Shown in pieces: positions 26,501-35,471 of a stretch of DNA of 64,000 nt. The notes under the pieces are model-generated. The model was not told the origin of the DNA, made no database searches, and saw only the letters and a list, made by a program, of their open reading frames with translations. The stretch lies in assembly GCA_023229645.1 (NCBI GenBank), contig JALNYU010000019.1:14402-78401 (forward strand), read 5' to 3'. The position numbers and the translations under genes are program-made. The first letter of the stretch is position 1. The number at the start of each line of letters is the position of its first letter. Source of the DNA: Nevskia sp. GTDB lineage: Bacteria > Pseudomonadota > Gammaproteobacteria > Nevskiales > Nevskiaceae.

Positions 26501-27909
26501 TCGCCTTCGACGCCACCGCGGCCAAAATTGCTAGCCTGCGCGTTGCCGGATGCTTCGTCGAAACCGTTGTCGTACCACCAATCGTGCAGCCAGTTATTGA
26601 CATAGAACTGGGTGACGATTGCGGCATTACGCTGGGTGGCGGTGGACGGATCGGCGTCCGGCACATAAGCGTAATCGAACGTATTCGAGCCGTTTACCGT
26701 CGCGCGTTGGTCGGCTGAGTTGGCGGTAAAGCCATCCGGGGCGACCAAATCGACATAAGCGTCAACGTTATTACCGGTGGTGACCGTCGCGCCCGCAGGC
26801 AGCCAAGGATCGTTAGTCGAGATCGGGCCGTTGCCGAGCGTAACTAAGTTAGTAGGCGCAGCGACACGCGGGATGAAACGGTTGGTTGCTGTGGCGGATG
26901 TCGGGTCAAGATCGTTACCTAGCGGGCTATCAAATGGCTGATGCGTGCCGTTGGCGTCGGCGTAGGTGCGATAAGTGAAGTCGTAATCAATTTGGTCTTT
27001 GCGGAACAGGACCTTATTGTTTGTTGCGGAGACCACATAGCCGTAGGCGTAGGCGTCTGCCCCGTCTACTGATTGACCGCTTACTTCGACGTAGTACGAC
27101 GGAATGTATTTACCATCGAGGTAATAAAAAATCTTCTTGCTACGTTGTTCGCCTTGCGGACGGATCTCACCAGCGTTTGCGGCGGCCGAATAAACCGTGT
27201 AGCCGTTGGCGCTACGCTTAACCGAAAACGCCGAAGTTGAAATATTTTGCTTGCTGAAATCGGCAAAGGCGGTGGCCAATGCCTGTTCCGGCGCCGAGCT
27301 GAAGCCATCAACTGTGCGGGCGGCTGTCGCTGTTTTCCCACGGCGGGTTACCACAGTGCCAGTAGCGTCTTCGGCGGCGAAATAGCCTGAGGTCGCGATC
27401 AATTTCAGATTGCGGTCTATCATGACATTCATCTGCCGGCCGAACACTTCATAGCCGTCTTTCATCTGCTGGAAGCGGGCGATGATTGGGCCTTTGCCGG
27501 TGTTGTGCATCTCAATCAGCTTCGCGCTGGAAACCGTATTTTTTCCGACCTTGAGGTTGCCTGCTTGGGCTAACAGATATTGACGAGCGGCGGACTCATG
27601 GATATCAGCACTTTTTAGTGGCGCAACAAGGGCAGGTTTGATATCGGTCGCCGCCCAAAGGAATGTTGATGCGCCTAAGGTTGAGTCGAAATGTGATGGG
27701 TAGCCTGCGAGTGACGGCTGCGGTTTGGCCGGCAATACAAATGAGGCTGACCGAACTTTATGCGCGGTATTGGCCGCGAACTTTTGCGACTGCAGCAGCG
27801 TCGTAGGGGAACTCAATACTGCATTGTAATTTTCAACGTGTGATTGCGCCGCCATAGCGCTGGATGCACCCAGCGCAGCAGCGAACACACCGATTAAGTG
27901 TTTTCTCAT
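23581..27909 (-). CDS. Secreted M36 (fungalysin-type) metallopeptidase with PKD-like repeats and GlyGly-CTERM
   Basis: Large secreted zinc endopeptidase of 1442 residues. It has a signal peptide (1-20), an FTP-type propeptide (about 50-290) and an M36 catalytic domain with the zinc motif HEWFH at 656-660. A PA-type insert with CTPF...VLIDRGTCSF stands at about 530-620. After the protease comes a beta-rich region, then two PKD-like domains (about 1235-1415; the pattern ADAGADQ...VTLDGTAST...AWTQISGP repeats). The tail SGGGAFG, a hydrophobic helix and RRRRR is a GlyGly-CTERM, processed by rhombosortase in bacteria with type II secretion. A ribosome site GGGAGTGG fits the ATG. It is a single gene with its own terminator. 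Confidence 0.92.
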   Translation of the reverse strand: MRKHLIGVFAAALGASSAMAAQSHVENYNAVLSSPTTLLQSQKFAANTAHKVRSASFVLPAKPQPSLAGYPSHFDSTLGASTFLWAATDIKPALVAPLKSADIHESAARQYLLAQAGNLKVGKNTVSSAKLIEMHNTGKGPIIARFQQMKDGYEVFGRQMNVMIDRNLKLIATSGYFAAEDATGTVVTRRGKTATAARTVDGFSSAPEQALATAFADFSKQNISTSAFSVKRSANGYTVYSAAANAGEIRPQGEQRSKKIFYYLDGKYIPSYYVEVSGQSVDGADAYAYGYVVSATNNKVLFRKDQIDYDFTYRTYADANGTHQPFDSPLGNDLDPTSATATNRFIPRVAAPTNLVTLGNGPISTNDPWLPAGATVTTGNNVDAYVDLVAPDGFTANSADQRATVNGSNTFDYAYVPDADPSTATQRNAAIVTQFYVNNWLHDWWYDNGFDEASGNAQASNFGRGGVEGDELRAEGQDNSGRNNANESTPADGGHPRQQMFLFDGPLNGEVTINSPTGIGTLAFNTAGFGPTTFDVTGNVVASAPQNGCTPFTNGGAVTGNIVLIDRGTCSFQTKTVNAQNAGATAVILANNAAGAAPGLGADATQPAATIGTLSVSQADGVTIRTALGGGAVNARLRRSPSTDIDGTVDIQIIAHEWFHTTSNRLVGNANGLSSQQGRGMGEGWSDFSSLILSVRPEDRQVAGNESFQGIYPVAYYATQDNYFGIRRAPYSTNLAVFPMTFRHISDGVALPTTAPLAFGQAGTTNSEVHNTGEIWCNTLWEIYASLLNDPRYSFAQAQDRMKSYVIEGLKMTPNAPTVLEARDGILAAARATDAGDFNLIATAFAKRGMGVGAISPNRASATNANAVEDFTAVAGRLSVTNAALDFTYANGAEGFIDNDGVLDPGETALLTLTVVSNGTADITTPVVANLSSNGDVTFGNGGQIRFPASPTAPITFGSTVVGTATVRLNSANQTAQPLTLTLTFPSSGPTGSSVFEPTPVTFNLIVNYDVQPNALPSDDFEQPLTSVRDWGATLIGSGSNWALTPAAGLVGTTGTGWFALDNAGSTDVRLATPTLQTGNNFSIAFDHYFAFEFAGIDNSTTPPTNVGFDGGVIEISTDGGTTWTDAVEAGGQFTTGTGYNGVLLALSPDGVVVPGDDDVGHPGFVNNNGSINVRALEHVVLSFGDAFAGQAVKLRFREATDTGGAVLGWFVDNVSFTGVANLPFSALVPEDGVVENQVPVADAGADQVRAVGATVTLDGTASTDDVAVTSYAWTQISGPAVALTGANTAQPTFTASTGGTLVFQLTAQDVRAASSTDTVTVTVLANPVANAGADQTVRRGATVTLDGSASTVATGGTLSYAWTQVSGPTVALSSATAAQPSFSATSTGTAVFQLTVTDARTEATSSDSVSITVNKSGGGAFGALMFIPGLFALLLRRRRRA

Positions 27910-28580
27910 TAATGCCCACTCCCAAATTCTTCGTAGAACGAATTGGCCCCCGACAATTCAGTTGGCGGAGGCCGAGCCTGTTGCTTTAGTTGAACAGCTT
28001 TAGAGTCAGGTAATGAGCCCTGACACATCCTGACGCCGACCGAACGCTTATCAATGTTCTGTCAGCTAAGCAGGTAGGGTAAAAGCTCAATATTCCGAGA
28101 GTAGGCCTGTTCTCATAGGGCTGCAAGTAACTGAACAGAATGGCCTTATTATCAAGTTTGCGAGCAGTTGATTTTTTCTTGAAATAGGGTTTCTGTAATG
28201 GTGCAGGTCAACGTTAAGTAATTATTTCAATTAGCTTTCATGTTTGCACAATATGTGTGCGGAGCATCGGGAATCGTTGCAGCGGGTAAAAAATTCTGGC
28301 CATTTGATTGGGCGGTCCCAGTATAAATGAACGTTGCGCGCGCAATTTGACTAGGCATTCCTCATGTGTCTAGGAACGCGACAGCCTACGGGCTGTTGGC
28401 CGGCATTCAAAGTAGGCTTGCGACGCTTTCGAAATGTTGCCGCTTGTTCTCGGAATATCGCCGTAATTGAATGCCCTGATTCAAGCCGGTTTCCGCCTGC
28501 TTACCAGCCAAGTAATGTATCGGGGTGCAAGGCGATTGCGGCACACGCTCAGTGCGCCATAACTGGAACAGAAACAATAA
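27910..28580. other. 671-base spacer upstream of the M36 and sirtuin genes
   Basis: Divergent region between the M36 gene and the sirtuin gene. I see no credible gene: the frame at 28364-28732 runs into the sirtuin and has no family similarity. The stretch between about 28120 and 28360 is AT-rich and presumably holds the two promoters, but no consensus box is clear enough to list. Confidence 0.5.
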
Positions 28581-29390
28581 ATGACCTTAGAAATTGCCGA
28601 TCTCGATGCTGTTCATGCTCTGGCCTGGGACCTGCGGCGCGCGCGCCGTGTACTCGTCATCACCGGTGCGGGGATGTCGGCCGATTCCGGCGTACCGACT
28701 TATCGTGGCTTCGGTGGTTTGTACAACGGTGAAAAGACCGAAGATGGCGTGGCAATCGAAGTCGCCCTCTCCGGACCAATGCTGCGCAGCAAGCCTGCTG
28801 TGTGTTGGAAATATCTTGGTGAAATTGAGCGCGGGGCCCGCGGCCGGAAGCCGCACGCCGGCCACTACGCACTTACGCAATTGGCGACGCTATTTGAGTC
28901 GTTCACCGTGCTGACGCAAAACGTTGACGATTTCCACGGCAGCACTGGACAGGCGGACGTCATCGAGATGCACGGCAATTTGTACGCGCTATCGTGCATG
29001 TCTTGCGCTTACGAAACGCACGTATCTGATTACGATGGCATGGCGATTCCGCCGATTTGCCCCGATTGCGGCGGCGTTATTCGGCCAGGGGTTGTGTTAT
29101 TTGGCGAATCTCTGCCGCAGGCGGCGGTTTTGCGTCTGGAGCAAGTGCTCAGCGATGGCGTTGATATTGTCGTTAGCATCGGCACCACCAGCGTCTTTCC
29201 GTATATCGCCGGCCCGGTCATTAGCGCCGCACGGTCGGGTCGGCCGACTGCTGAAATTAATCCGGGGACGAGTGAAGTGTCACACCTCGTTCGCCATCGA
29301 ATTCGGGCGTGTGCCGCGCCGGTCCTCGAATATCTGCTAGCGCTGTTAATGGCGCCTGCCCTGGATGAGCCGACAATTGGGGCGGCTTGA
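28581..29390 (+). CDS. Sir2-type NAD-dependent protein deacylase
   Basis: Sirtuin that removes acyl groups from lysine side chains with NAD+. The NAD fold starts GAGMSADSGVPTYRG (29-43). The catalytic region reads TQNVDDFHG (112-120; the more usual form is TQNIDGLH), the catalytic His is H131 in EMHG, and a zinc ribbon is formed by C139, C142, C160 and C163. GTTSVFPY and EINP complete the fold. Length 269 is normal. Substituted TQNVDD and the insert YNGEKTEDG put it outside the best-studied CobB form, so acyl preference is uncertain. No partner gene is adjacent. Confidence 0.93.
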   Translation: MTLEIADLDAVHALAWDLRRARRVLVITGAGMSADSGVPTYRGFGGLYNGEKTEDGVAIEVALSGPMLRSKPAVCWKYLGEIERGARGRKPHAGHYALTQLATLFESFTVLTQNVDDFHGSTGQADVIEMHGNLYALSCMSCAYETHVSDYDGMAIPPICPDCGGVIRPGVVLFGESLPQAAVLRLEQVLSDGVDIVVSIGTTSVFPYIAGPVISAARSGRPTAEINPGTSEVSHLVRHRIRACAAPVLEYLLALLMAPALDEPTIGAA

Positions 29391-29560
29391 ATGCCAGTTG
29401 TTTGCGCGACACTGCAATGACGTCGTGCGTATCGGTGATTTTAATTCTGCGGCGAAGCAGCTTGTCTGCTGCCGGTTCATTCAAAATCAGCTAATTTTAA
29501 ATTTATGATTCAGTCGTCACAGTCATCTGAATACGACGTGTTTTTCAATAGGAGCTTTCT

Positions 29561-30436
29561 ATGCATCCAGAAGCAACCGCATTTGTCCGACCAAGCGAGT
29601 TTAGTCGGCGCAGCTTCGTCATGACGGCACTCGCCAGTGGTTTCGCTTTGGCGGTACAGCCGGTGAACGCGCAAGCCGTTGTAACAACCTCGGTGGATGG
29701 CTTGCTCGCGGGCGAAGTCAAGATCCCGGTTTCGGACGGCATGATGCCGGCGTATCGGGCGCAGCCCGAAGGCGGCAAAAACTTGCCTACGGTGCTGGTG
29801 GTTCAAGAAATTTTTGGCGTGCATGAGCACATCAAGGATATTTGCCGGCGTTTAGCACAACTGGGCTACCTCGCAATCGCGCCGGAGTTATATGCCCGCC
29901 AAGGCGATGCCAGTGGCTATTCCGATATTCAGAAACTGATTGGCGACGTGGTATCGAAAGTGCCAGACGCGCAGGTGATGAGCGATCTCGATGCGACGTC
30001 CGACTGGGCCGGTCAAAATGGTGGCGATGCCACGAAGCTCGCCGTTACCGGCTTTTGCTGGGGGGGCCGCATTGTTTGGCTGTATGCCGCGCATAACCCA
30101 GTTATTAAAGCCGGGGTGGCCTGGTACGGCGGCTTGATCCGACCCTCGTCAACGCTAACACCGAAACATCCGTTTGATCTCGTCGACGACTTGAAGGCGC
30201 CCGTTCTAGGGCTTTACGGGGCAATGGATACGGGAATTCCCGTCGACAGCGTCGAAAAGATGCAGGCGGCCCTCAAAGCATCGAAAAATCCGGCTGCGCA
30301 AGCCTCGGAAATTGTGCTTTATCCCGATACGCCGCACGGTTTCCACGCTGACTACCGGCCGAGCTACCGCGAAAAGCAGGCAAAAGACGGCTGGGTGCGT
30401 CTGCAGGAGTGGTTTCATCGGAATGGTCTGAAGTAA
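29561..30436 (+). CDS. Exported dienelactone hydrolase family protein
   Basis: Alpha/beta hydrolase of 291 residues with a Cys nucleophile in GFCWGG (C166) and a later PHGFHADY holding the catalytic His, as in dienelactone hydrolases. The N-terminus SRRSFVMTALASGFALAVQP looks like a Tat signal with a twin arginine, so it is probably exported folded. The group is often annotated carboxymethylenebutenolidase, but its substrate in the periplasm is not known. A strong bidirectional terminator follows. Start: ATG preceded by AGGAG seven bases upstream. Confidence 0.9.
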   Translation: MHPEATAFVRPSEFSRRSFVMTALASGFALAVQPVNAQAVVTTSVDGLLAGEVKIPVSDGMMPAYRAQPEGGKNLPTVLVVQEIFGVHEHIKDICRRLAQLGYLAIAPELYARQGDASGYSDIQKLIGDVVSKVPDAQVMSDLDATSDWAGQNGGDATKLAVTGFCWGGRIVWLYAAHNPVIKAGVAWYGGLIRPSSTLTPKHPFDLVDDLKAPVLGLYGAMDTGIPVDSVEKMQAALKASKNPAAQASEIVLYPDTPHGFHADYRPSYREKQAKDGWVRLQEWFHRNGLK

Positions 30437-30485
30437 CCAATTTTCGGTGCCACGGCGGCGCATTTATATGGCGCGCCAGAAAATG

Positions 30486-30522
30486 AAAACGCCCAGTCTG
30501 TTATTGCAGACTGGGCGTTTTT
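30486..30522. terminator. Bidirectional terminator (hydrolase / HiPIP)
   Basis: Inverted repeat of 15 bp: arm AAAACGCCCAGTCTG, 6-base loop, and CAGACTGGGCGTTTT. Flanking A and T runs serve both strands, ending the dienelactone hydrolase gene and the convergent HiPIP gene. Confidence 0.93.
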
Positions 30523-30574
30523 ACTGATATTGCGCCGTTGCCAGCGCTTTAATCAGCAAGCCGACTTAATTCAA

Positions 30575-30910
30575 TTAGCCAGCCTTGGTGTAGCTCGCGC
30601 ACCAGCCGCGTGCACTGACTGATTTGCCAGGGAACACGCCGCAGGGACCAAACGCCGAACCCGGCTTGCCTTGGAACAGCACGCAGCTGGCGCAGGTGCT
30701 GCCGGCTTTAAAGGTCGGTGCAGTTTTAGCATCAAGCTTTGACGCATCAGCAACATAGTTCAAAGCCTTCGCCGTCGGGTCGTCCGGCGACACGTGCGGC
30801 AGCTCTGCGTCCGCTGCGAGCGCACGCTGATTAACCAGTGCAGCAGGGATGGCAGCAAGCGCGGCCATGGCGAGAAACTTACGGCGGCTAGCGGACGGCA
30901 AACTTGACAT
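30575..30910 (-). CDS. High-potential iron-sulfur protein (HiPIP), Tat-exported
   Basis: Periplasmic one-electron carrier with a [4Fe-4S] cluster at high potential. A Tat signal (SRRKFLAMAALAAIPAAL) leads into a mature domain of about 78 residues with four cluster cysteines: C73, C76, C90 and C104 in GSTCASC, GPC and GWC. Spacing and the aromatic neighbours fit the HiPIP family. It could serve a photosynthetic or respiratory complex, but neither is present here. Single gene. Confidence 0.95.
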   Translation of the reverse strand: MSSLPSASRRKFLAMAALAAIPAALVNQRALAADAELPHVSPDDPTAKALNYVADASKLDAKTAPTFKAGSTCASCVLFQGKPGSAFGPCGVFPGKSVSARGWCASYTKAG

Positions 30911-31444
30911 GGAACGCTCCAGAGAAAATTACGTGATAAAGCCTATCCAAATTTCATGCCGACAATATGACAAAGCGACGTGGTGACGTAACGACTTATC
31001 AATTAATTTGCCAGCGCAGTAAATTTGCCCGAGGTGGTCACAGTCTGCAAGTGCTTAATTCAAAAGCGCTGCTAAGATGAATCGGAAAATAAATTTTAAA
31101 TAAGATAAATTCTCATTTGCATTTGACTGTTGGGTCGGTAAAAGCTCGCAAAATTCTCGTTATTTACGATAAATATCGCCGATTCGGCTCTGCCTAAGAA
31201 TCTGGCGCACTGCGCTGCGTCCGCTGCAGATATCACGCCATACGGCATAGGATTGATATGGATCAGAGGCGCTTGATCGATTTCAGCGCAAATTCGGCTG
31301 GTACCGGCGATTTAGCGTTATCGATTGCGGTTCTGAGGATCCGCAGACATCGGCTTTCCTCAGGGCGGCACACGTATATTTTTACTTTTGACAAGGCTGG
31401 GTAGGCACCACAGACTCGTCAGGCTTATTAATGAGGAATTCGGC
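30911..31444. other. 534-base spacer, no gene seen
   Basis: AT-rich in its first half (30940-31180). No frame with a good start or family similarity. The 19 codons before 31445 belong to an open frame from TTG 31388 but the ribosome site favours the ATG at 31445. No regulatory box is clear enough to list. Confidence 0.45.
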
Positions 31445-32407
31445 ATGCTCGAAAGCAGGGTGGGTACCACTGAAATTGCAGGATCAGGGTTATCGACCGT
31501 AGTGCCGCCTGAATTACCGATTTTGACCGACCCAGCGGGGCAATTCGCTCGGAATTACAACCGGTCCAGCTTCATGTTTCAGCACGGCTTAAAAGATCAT
31601 CCTTTATTTGCGCTGCCGAGCCTGGTTGCGTTATCGCAGCGGCTACCCGCGCATCCTGATTTTGCCTATTGGTCTAATGGCCGCGTCGCGGTAACCGATC
31701 CCTGGGAGAAGGGGATGTCGGAGCGCTATTCTTTACAGGATACGATCACCAATATCGCTGATAACAACTCCATCGTCATTCTCAAGCACACCGAGCAAGA
31801 TCCAGTCTTTGGGCCGGTACTACAGGCGCTGCTTTCGAAGTTCGTTGAATTTTCCGGTGCCCAGATGCGCGATGACGTCATCGTTGGTGAGTCTTTGGTG
31901 CTGATTACGTCGCCGAATCGCGTAACTCCTTACCACTTTGATGCTGAGTTAAATTATCTCGTGCAGGTGGCGGGTGACAAAACGTTTAATGTCTTTGACC
32001 ATACGACGACAACGCAGGTCAGCGACGAAGAATACGAGGCTTACTTTTCCGGCTCGCCAAGCAGCGCAGTCTATACCGACGCCCGCCAAAAAGCGGCGAC
32101 GGTTTACGACCTGCGTGCGGGTAGCGGGGTGCATATTCCGGTGGCAGCGCCACACTGGGTGAAAAATGGCAACGATGTCTCGATTGCGTTGAGCATCAAT
32201 TACGAACTCAAGTCGGTTGCGCGCCGGGCGCAGGCGTATTGGTTAAACCACCGCCTGCGGCGCATTGGGATTAAGCCGACGCCGCCAGGGGTTTCGCCTT
32301 GGCGCGACGCCTGCAAACGCGCATCCGCGAATGGTTTATCGACGATACGCGGTTTAATCCGACCCGCTACAAAAGCGCCGCCGTATCAAACGTGGCGCCC
32401 CAGCTGA
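31445..32407 (+). CDS. Cupin-like / JmjC-fold oxygenase-type protein
   Basis: Cytoplasmic protein of 320 residues with a double-stranded beta-helix of the cupin-8/JmjC class. The iron ligands can be read as H164 and D166 in TPYHFDAELNYLVQV and a distal His (H237) in HIPVAAPHWV. Such proteins are Fe(II)/2-oxoglutarate oxygenases or related binders. The substrate is unknown; the homologues I recall are labelled cupin-like or transcriptional regulator. The start is the ATG at 31445 with GAGGA seven bases before it; an open frame continues to TTG 31388. It is followed by a flippase on the same strand after 123 bases, next to the NRPS/PKS genes. Confidence 0.72.
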   Translation: MLESRVGTTEIAGSGLSTVVPPELPILTDPAGQFARNYNRSSFMFQHGLKDHPLFALPSLVALSQRLPAHPDFAYWSNGRVAVTDPWEKGMSERYSLQDTITNIADNNSIVILKHTEQDPVFGPVLQALLSKFVEFSGAQMRDDVIVGESLVLITSPNRVTPYHFDAELNYLVQVAGDKTFNVFDHTTTTQVSDEEYEAYFSGSPSSAVYTDARQKAATVYDLRAGSGVHIPVAAPHWVKNGNDVSIALSINYELKSVARRAQAYWLNHRLRRIGIKPTPPGVSPWRDACKRASANGLSTIRGLIRPATKAPPYQTWRPS

Positions 32408-32530
32408 AAATATCGTTTACCGATTGGGGGCACAGTGGTGAAAGAAGATGTGGCGCAGCCTGCGGGTGAGGATGTCATTCATTTCAGTGTATCTGACACA
32501 GCACACGCAAATTTTTAGCGGCGCTCAAGC

Positions 32531-34006
32531 GTGAGGCTGCCCAATTTATCGCCCACGGCCTGGGTAACAGTCCAAAACCTCTTTACGCAGATGTTTGGGC
32601 TGGCGTTGTTCGCGGTGCAGGCGCCATTGTTGGGGCCACGTACATTCGGTCTCATCACGATCGTCATGGTCTTCGTCGGATTCTGCGAATTCGTACTCGA
32701 AATTGCGTCGACCGAAGGATTGGTTTCGGTACGCGACATTGACGAGCGGCACTACGCCACGATGACCACGGCGAACGCCGCCGCCGCCGCAGTACTTGGC
32801 ATCGCCGTTTTTTTTGCAGCGGACTGGATCGCCGCGCTCTTCTCGGAGCCAGAGTTGGCAGCGGTGCTGCGCTGGATGGCGGTTTTGCCGCTGATCTCAG
32901 CATTGCTCAGCGCGCCAAACGCCGCGACACGCCGAGCGATGCAATTTCGGCCGCTCGCGATACGGTCCGTTGTCAGCATCGCCGTCGGCGGGACCGTCGG
33001 CCTTGTATTGGCGTTCTTGCACTACGGCGTGTGGGCGTTGGTGGCGCAGGCCATCGTGCAGCGGCTGCTGAATGTTGGAATTCTTTGGGCAATCGTCCCG
33101 ATTCGCTTTCGGCTCGGCTTTTCGTTGCCGCACTTCCGTGAACTCATGCGGTACGCCGGGCCGATGTTGGTGTCGCAAACCATGACCTGGTCTGCTGGCC
33201 AAATTCCACGGTTCTTGCTCGGCTTCTACCTCGGCGCCGGGGAGCTAGGTCTATTTAGCCTGGCGTCGCGGCTAAATGAGATTTTGCTGCAGCTGACGTT
33301 GTCACCGCGCTACGCGGTCGCGCGCATGGAAATGCAGCGCCACATCGACGATCCGGCAGGTCTGGAGTATTCAGTTAAGCATCTTCTGCAAAATATGGCC
33401 GTGCTGTGCTTTCCAATGTGCATCGGCGGCGCCGCGCTGATGCCCGTACTGTTTAGCGTTTGGCTAGATGCCCGCTGGTTGCCGGGTATTTTTACGGCGC
33501 AGATCATGTTGTTGATGTGCTTGCCTTACGTGACCCACTATGGTCTCAGCGCCGCGCTATTGGGCATCAACAAGCAGTCTGCAATTGCCGTGAACTCGGC
33601 AGTGCAAACTGCGGTGACGGTGCTGGTCGTGGCTGTGTTTGCACCGCTGGGCTTAAACGCTGCAGTGTCGGCGATCGCCTTGCGGCCTTTTGCAACGGCG
33701 CCGTTGCCGATGTTTTATGTCCGTCGCTACGGCGGACTTTCGCCGCGCGGCATTGTTAGCGCCCAACTGCCTCTGCTCGCGGCAGCGCTGGTTATGGGGG
33801 CGGTTGTCGCTGGACTGTCGTACCTGTGCAAAGCACGCTTGCCCGATCTCGTCACGCTGCCATTACTGGTTGTCGTCGGCATTGGTATTTACAGCGCACT
33901 GTTGTGCAAGTTCCTGCCGGCGCTGGCGGCGCCGTATCTGCAGCGCGCCACCAAAATTTTGCGGCGTTTAGGTTACTCGCGGTCAGCCGATGGTGGTGCG
34001 GGATAG
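32531..34006 (+). CDS. Wzx/MATE-like lipid-linked polysaccharide flippase
   Basis: Integral membrane protein of 491 residues with 13-14 predicted helices. The order of hydrophobic blocks, and motifs such as QMFGLALFAVQAPLLGPRTFGLITIVMVF and YAGPMLVSQTMTWSAGQIPRFLLGFYLGAGELGLFSLASRL, are those of the polysaccharide-biosynthesis flippase group (Wzx, GumJ). It could move a polyprenyl-linked glycan, or export the product of the neighbouring NRPS/PKS line. The start is GTG 32531. The 3' end overlaps the convergent esterase gene by 34 bases. Confidence 0.82.
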   Translation: MRLPNLSPTAWVTVQNLFTQMFGLALFAVQAPLLGPRTFGLITIVMVFVGFCEFVLEIASTEGLVSVRDIDERHYATMTTANAAAAAVLGIAVFFAADWIAALFSEPELAAVLRWMAVLPLISALLSAPNAATRRAMQFRPLAIRSVVSIAVGGTVGLVLAFLHYGVWALVAQAIVQRLLNVGILWAIVPIRFRLGFSLPHFRELMRYAGPMLVSQTMTWSAGQIPRFLLGFYLGAGELGLFSLASRLNEILLQLTLSPRYAVARMEMQRHIDDPAGLEYSVKHLLQNMAVLCFPMCIGGAALMPVLFSVWLDARWLPGIFTAQIMLLMCLPYVTHYGLSAALLGINKQSAIAVNSAVQTAVTVLVVAVFAPLGLNAAVSAIALRPFATAPLPMFYVRRYGGLSPRGIVSAQLPLLAAALVMGAVVAGLSYLCKARLPDLVTLPLLVVVGIGIYSALLCKFLPALAAPYLQRATKILRRLGYSRSADGGAG

Positions 34007-35406
34007 ATCCGAACATCAACTTCTGGATAGTTCCGCGGGCTGCCATTTTTCAGTAGTGGGGAATCAACGCCGTTCAAATATTTACCAAAGAACGCCAGCA
34101 CGTAGTCGCTGGTGATTCTTAGCGCGCGCCGGCCGTTGATGGGCCCGCCCTCGGTTAGCCGTTTCCACGGCGAGCGCAGGCTCTTGTCGGTGAAACTCAT
34201 ATGCGCCGTGCCATTCACCGTGACGTGGATGCCGCCATGGCGCGCGAGATTGCGATACAACTGCGTGTAGTCGTCGGTATCTTCGACAGCGTTGTACCGC
34301 CAATCAAGATTCGGTGACGCGAGATCGGCCGCTGTCGGCATGTTCAATACTTCTGACAGCATCATATAAGGCCGGGCCACGCCAGCTTCGCGGGTTTCGG
34401 CCCAATGCCGGCCATCGATGTTAATCGCCGCTTTATAGCGCGGGTCTTGGTAAACCGCCTGCGCGGCGACGGCGCCGCCGAGCGAGAAGCCGACGACGCC
34501 AAGCCGCTGCCAATCAAGGCGGTGATAAAAGCGGCTGCCCGGTTCTTCCGCACTCAAGACAGTCATCGCATCGAGTGCACGGCTTGCATCGGTGGCGCGG
34601 GTATGAACACGAACCTCCGCGATCCGTACCAGCGCTTTATACATCGCTTCGGAGCCGTAATAGAGCGGCCGCTCCAGCTCTTTGACCAGTGCTTGGTAAT
34701 ACGCGTTACTCATACCTGGAACGCGCGCTGGATATTCGATGCTAAGCACGACGGAGCCCTGGCTGACTAATTCGCGCACTAGCGCATGGTTTTCAACTTG
34801 CGTCCCCGGCCAGCCTGGGAAGTAGACCAATATTGGCAATGTTTCAGGGCCGGCAATCAGCGGCGCATCGGCGACGGCATAAACGGGCTGTGCGGCGGTG
34901 CCGAGCTGGCGCCAACGTGTCCGCAAGAAACTAGCGTCAAACGGTCCTGGCGCTTGCGCAGACGTTGGATACCAAATGCGAACATGCGGTGGCGGGTGTT
35001 CAAGCGCATTGCGGTCCGGCATTCCGGAGACTGCAGGGGCAGGGAGCAGGAGTTCGGTCATCGCCACCCGATACGGCCCTTGTAGCGATGGCAACCGTAT
35101 CGCAGGCAAGATCAGTGCGGTTGCGACGCCGATTAATAACAGGAACGCGACGCTGATCGGGATTAACACTTTGGCACTACCGGTGCGCGTGAGCGGAAAT
35201 GTTGCACTAAGGCACAGTAGTAACACCGCGAGATAGGTTGGCAACATCGGTCGCCGCCAACCTTCAAAAAAAACGTGTGCTGACAGTACTAACAGCAAAC
35301 CTACGCAAAAAAAGACCGTGCTGCCACCGCCGCGGTTGGGCGCCAGCACCCCGCGTAATAGCAGCGCAAAGCTATACAGAATCAGTAGCGTTTCGATTGG
35401 ACGCAC
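33973..35406 (-). CDS. Membrane-anchored PAF-acetylhydrolase-like esterase
   Basis: Protein of 477 residues: four or five N-terminal membrane helices (about 1-105) followed by an alpha/beta-hydrolase domain of the plasma PAF-acetylhydrolase type. The nucleophile is in VVGFSLGGAVAAQ, the Asp in NIDGRHW and the His in VTVNGTAHMSFTDKS; PVLVYFPGWPG-like (ILVYFPGWPGTQ) is the oxyanion loop. The membrane part is unusual for this family. The gene follows the last NRPS gene by 65 bases in the same direction, which suggests a tailoring, release or resistance role for the NRPS product; that is inference. Confidence 0.82.
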   Translation of the reverse strand: MRPIETLLILYSFALLLRGVLAPNRGGGSTVFFCVGLLLVLSAHVFFEGWRRPMLPTYLAVLLLCLSATFPLTRTGSAKVLIPISVAFLLLIGVATALILPAIRLPSLQGPYRVAMTELLLPAPAVSGMPDRNALEHPPPHVRIWYPTSAQAPGPFDASFLRTRWRQLGTAAQPVYAVADAPLIAGPETLPILVYFPGWPGTQVENHALVRELVSQGSVVLSIEYPARVPGMSNAYYQALVKELERPLYYGSEAMYKALVRIAEVRVHTRATDASRALDAMTVLSAEEPGSRFYHRLDWQRLGVVGFSLGGAVAAQAVYQDPRYKAAINIDGRHWAETREAGVARPYMMLSEVLNMPTAADLASPNLDWRYNAVEDTDDYTQLYRNLARHGGIHVTVNGTAHMSFTDKSLRSPWKRLTEGGPINGRRALRITSDYVLAFFGKYLNGVDSPLLKNGSPRNYPEVDVRIYPAPPSADRE

Positions 35407-35471
35407 AGATACCAGGATTGGTTAATGCTGATGCAATTGTTGCCGCACGTAGCCGCGCCTTGAGCGCCCAA

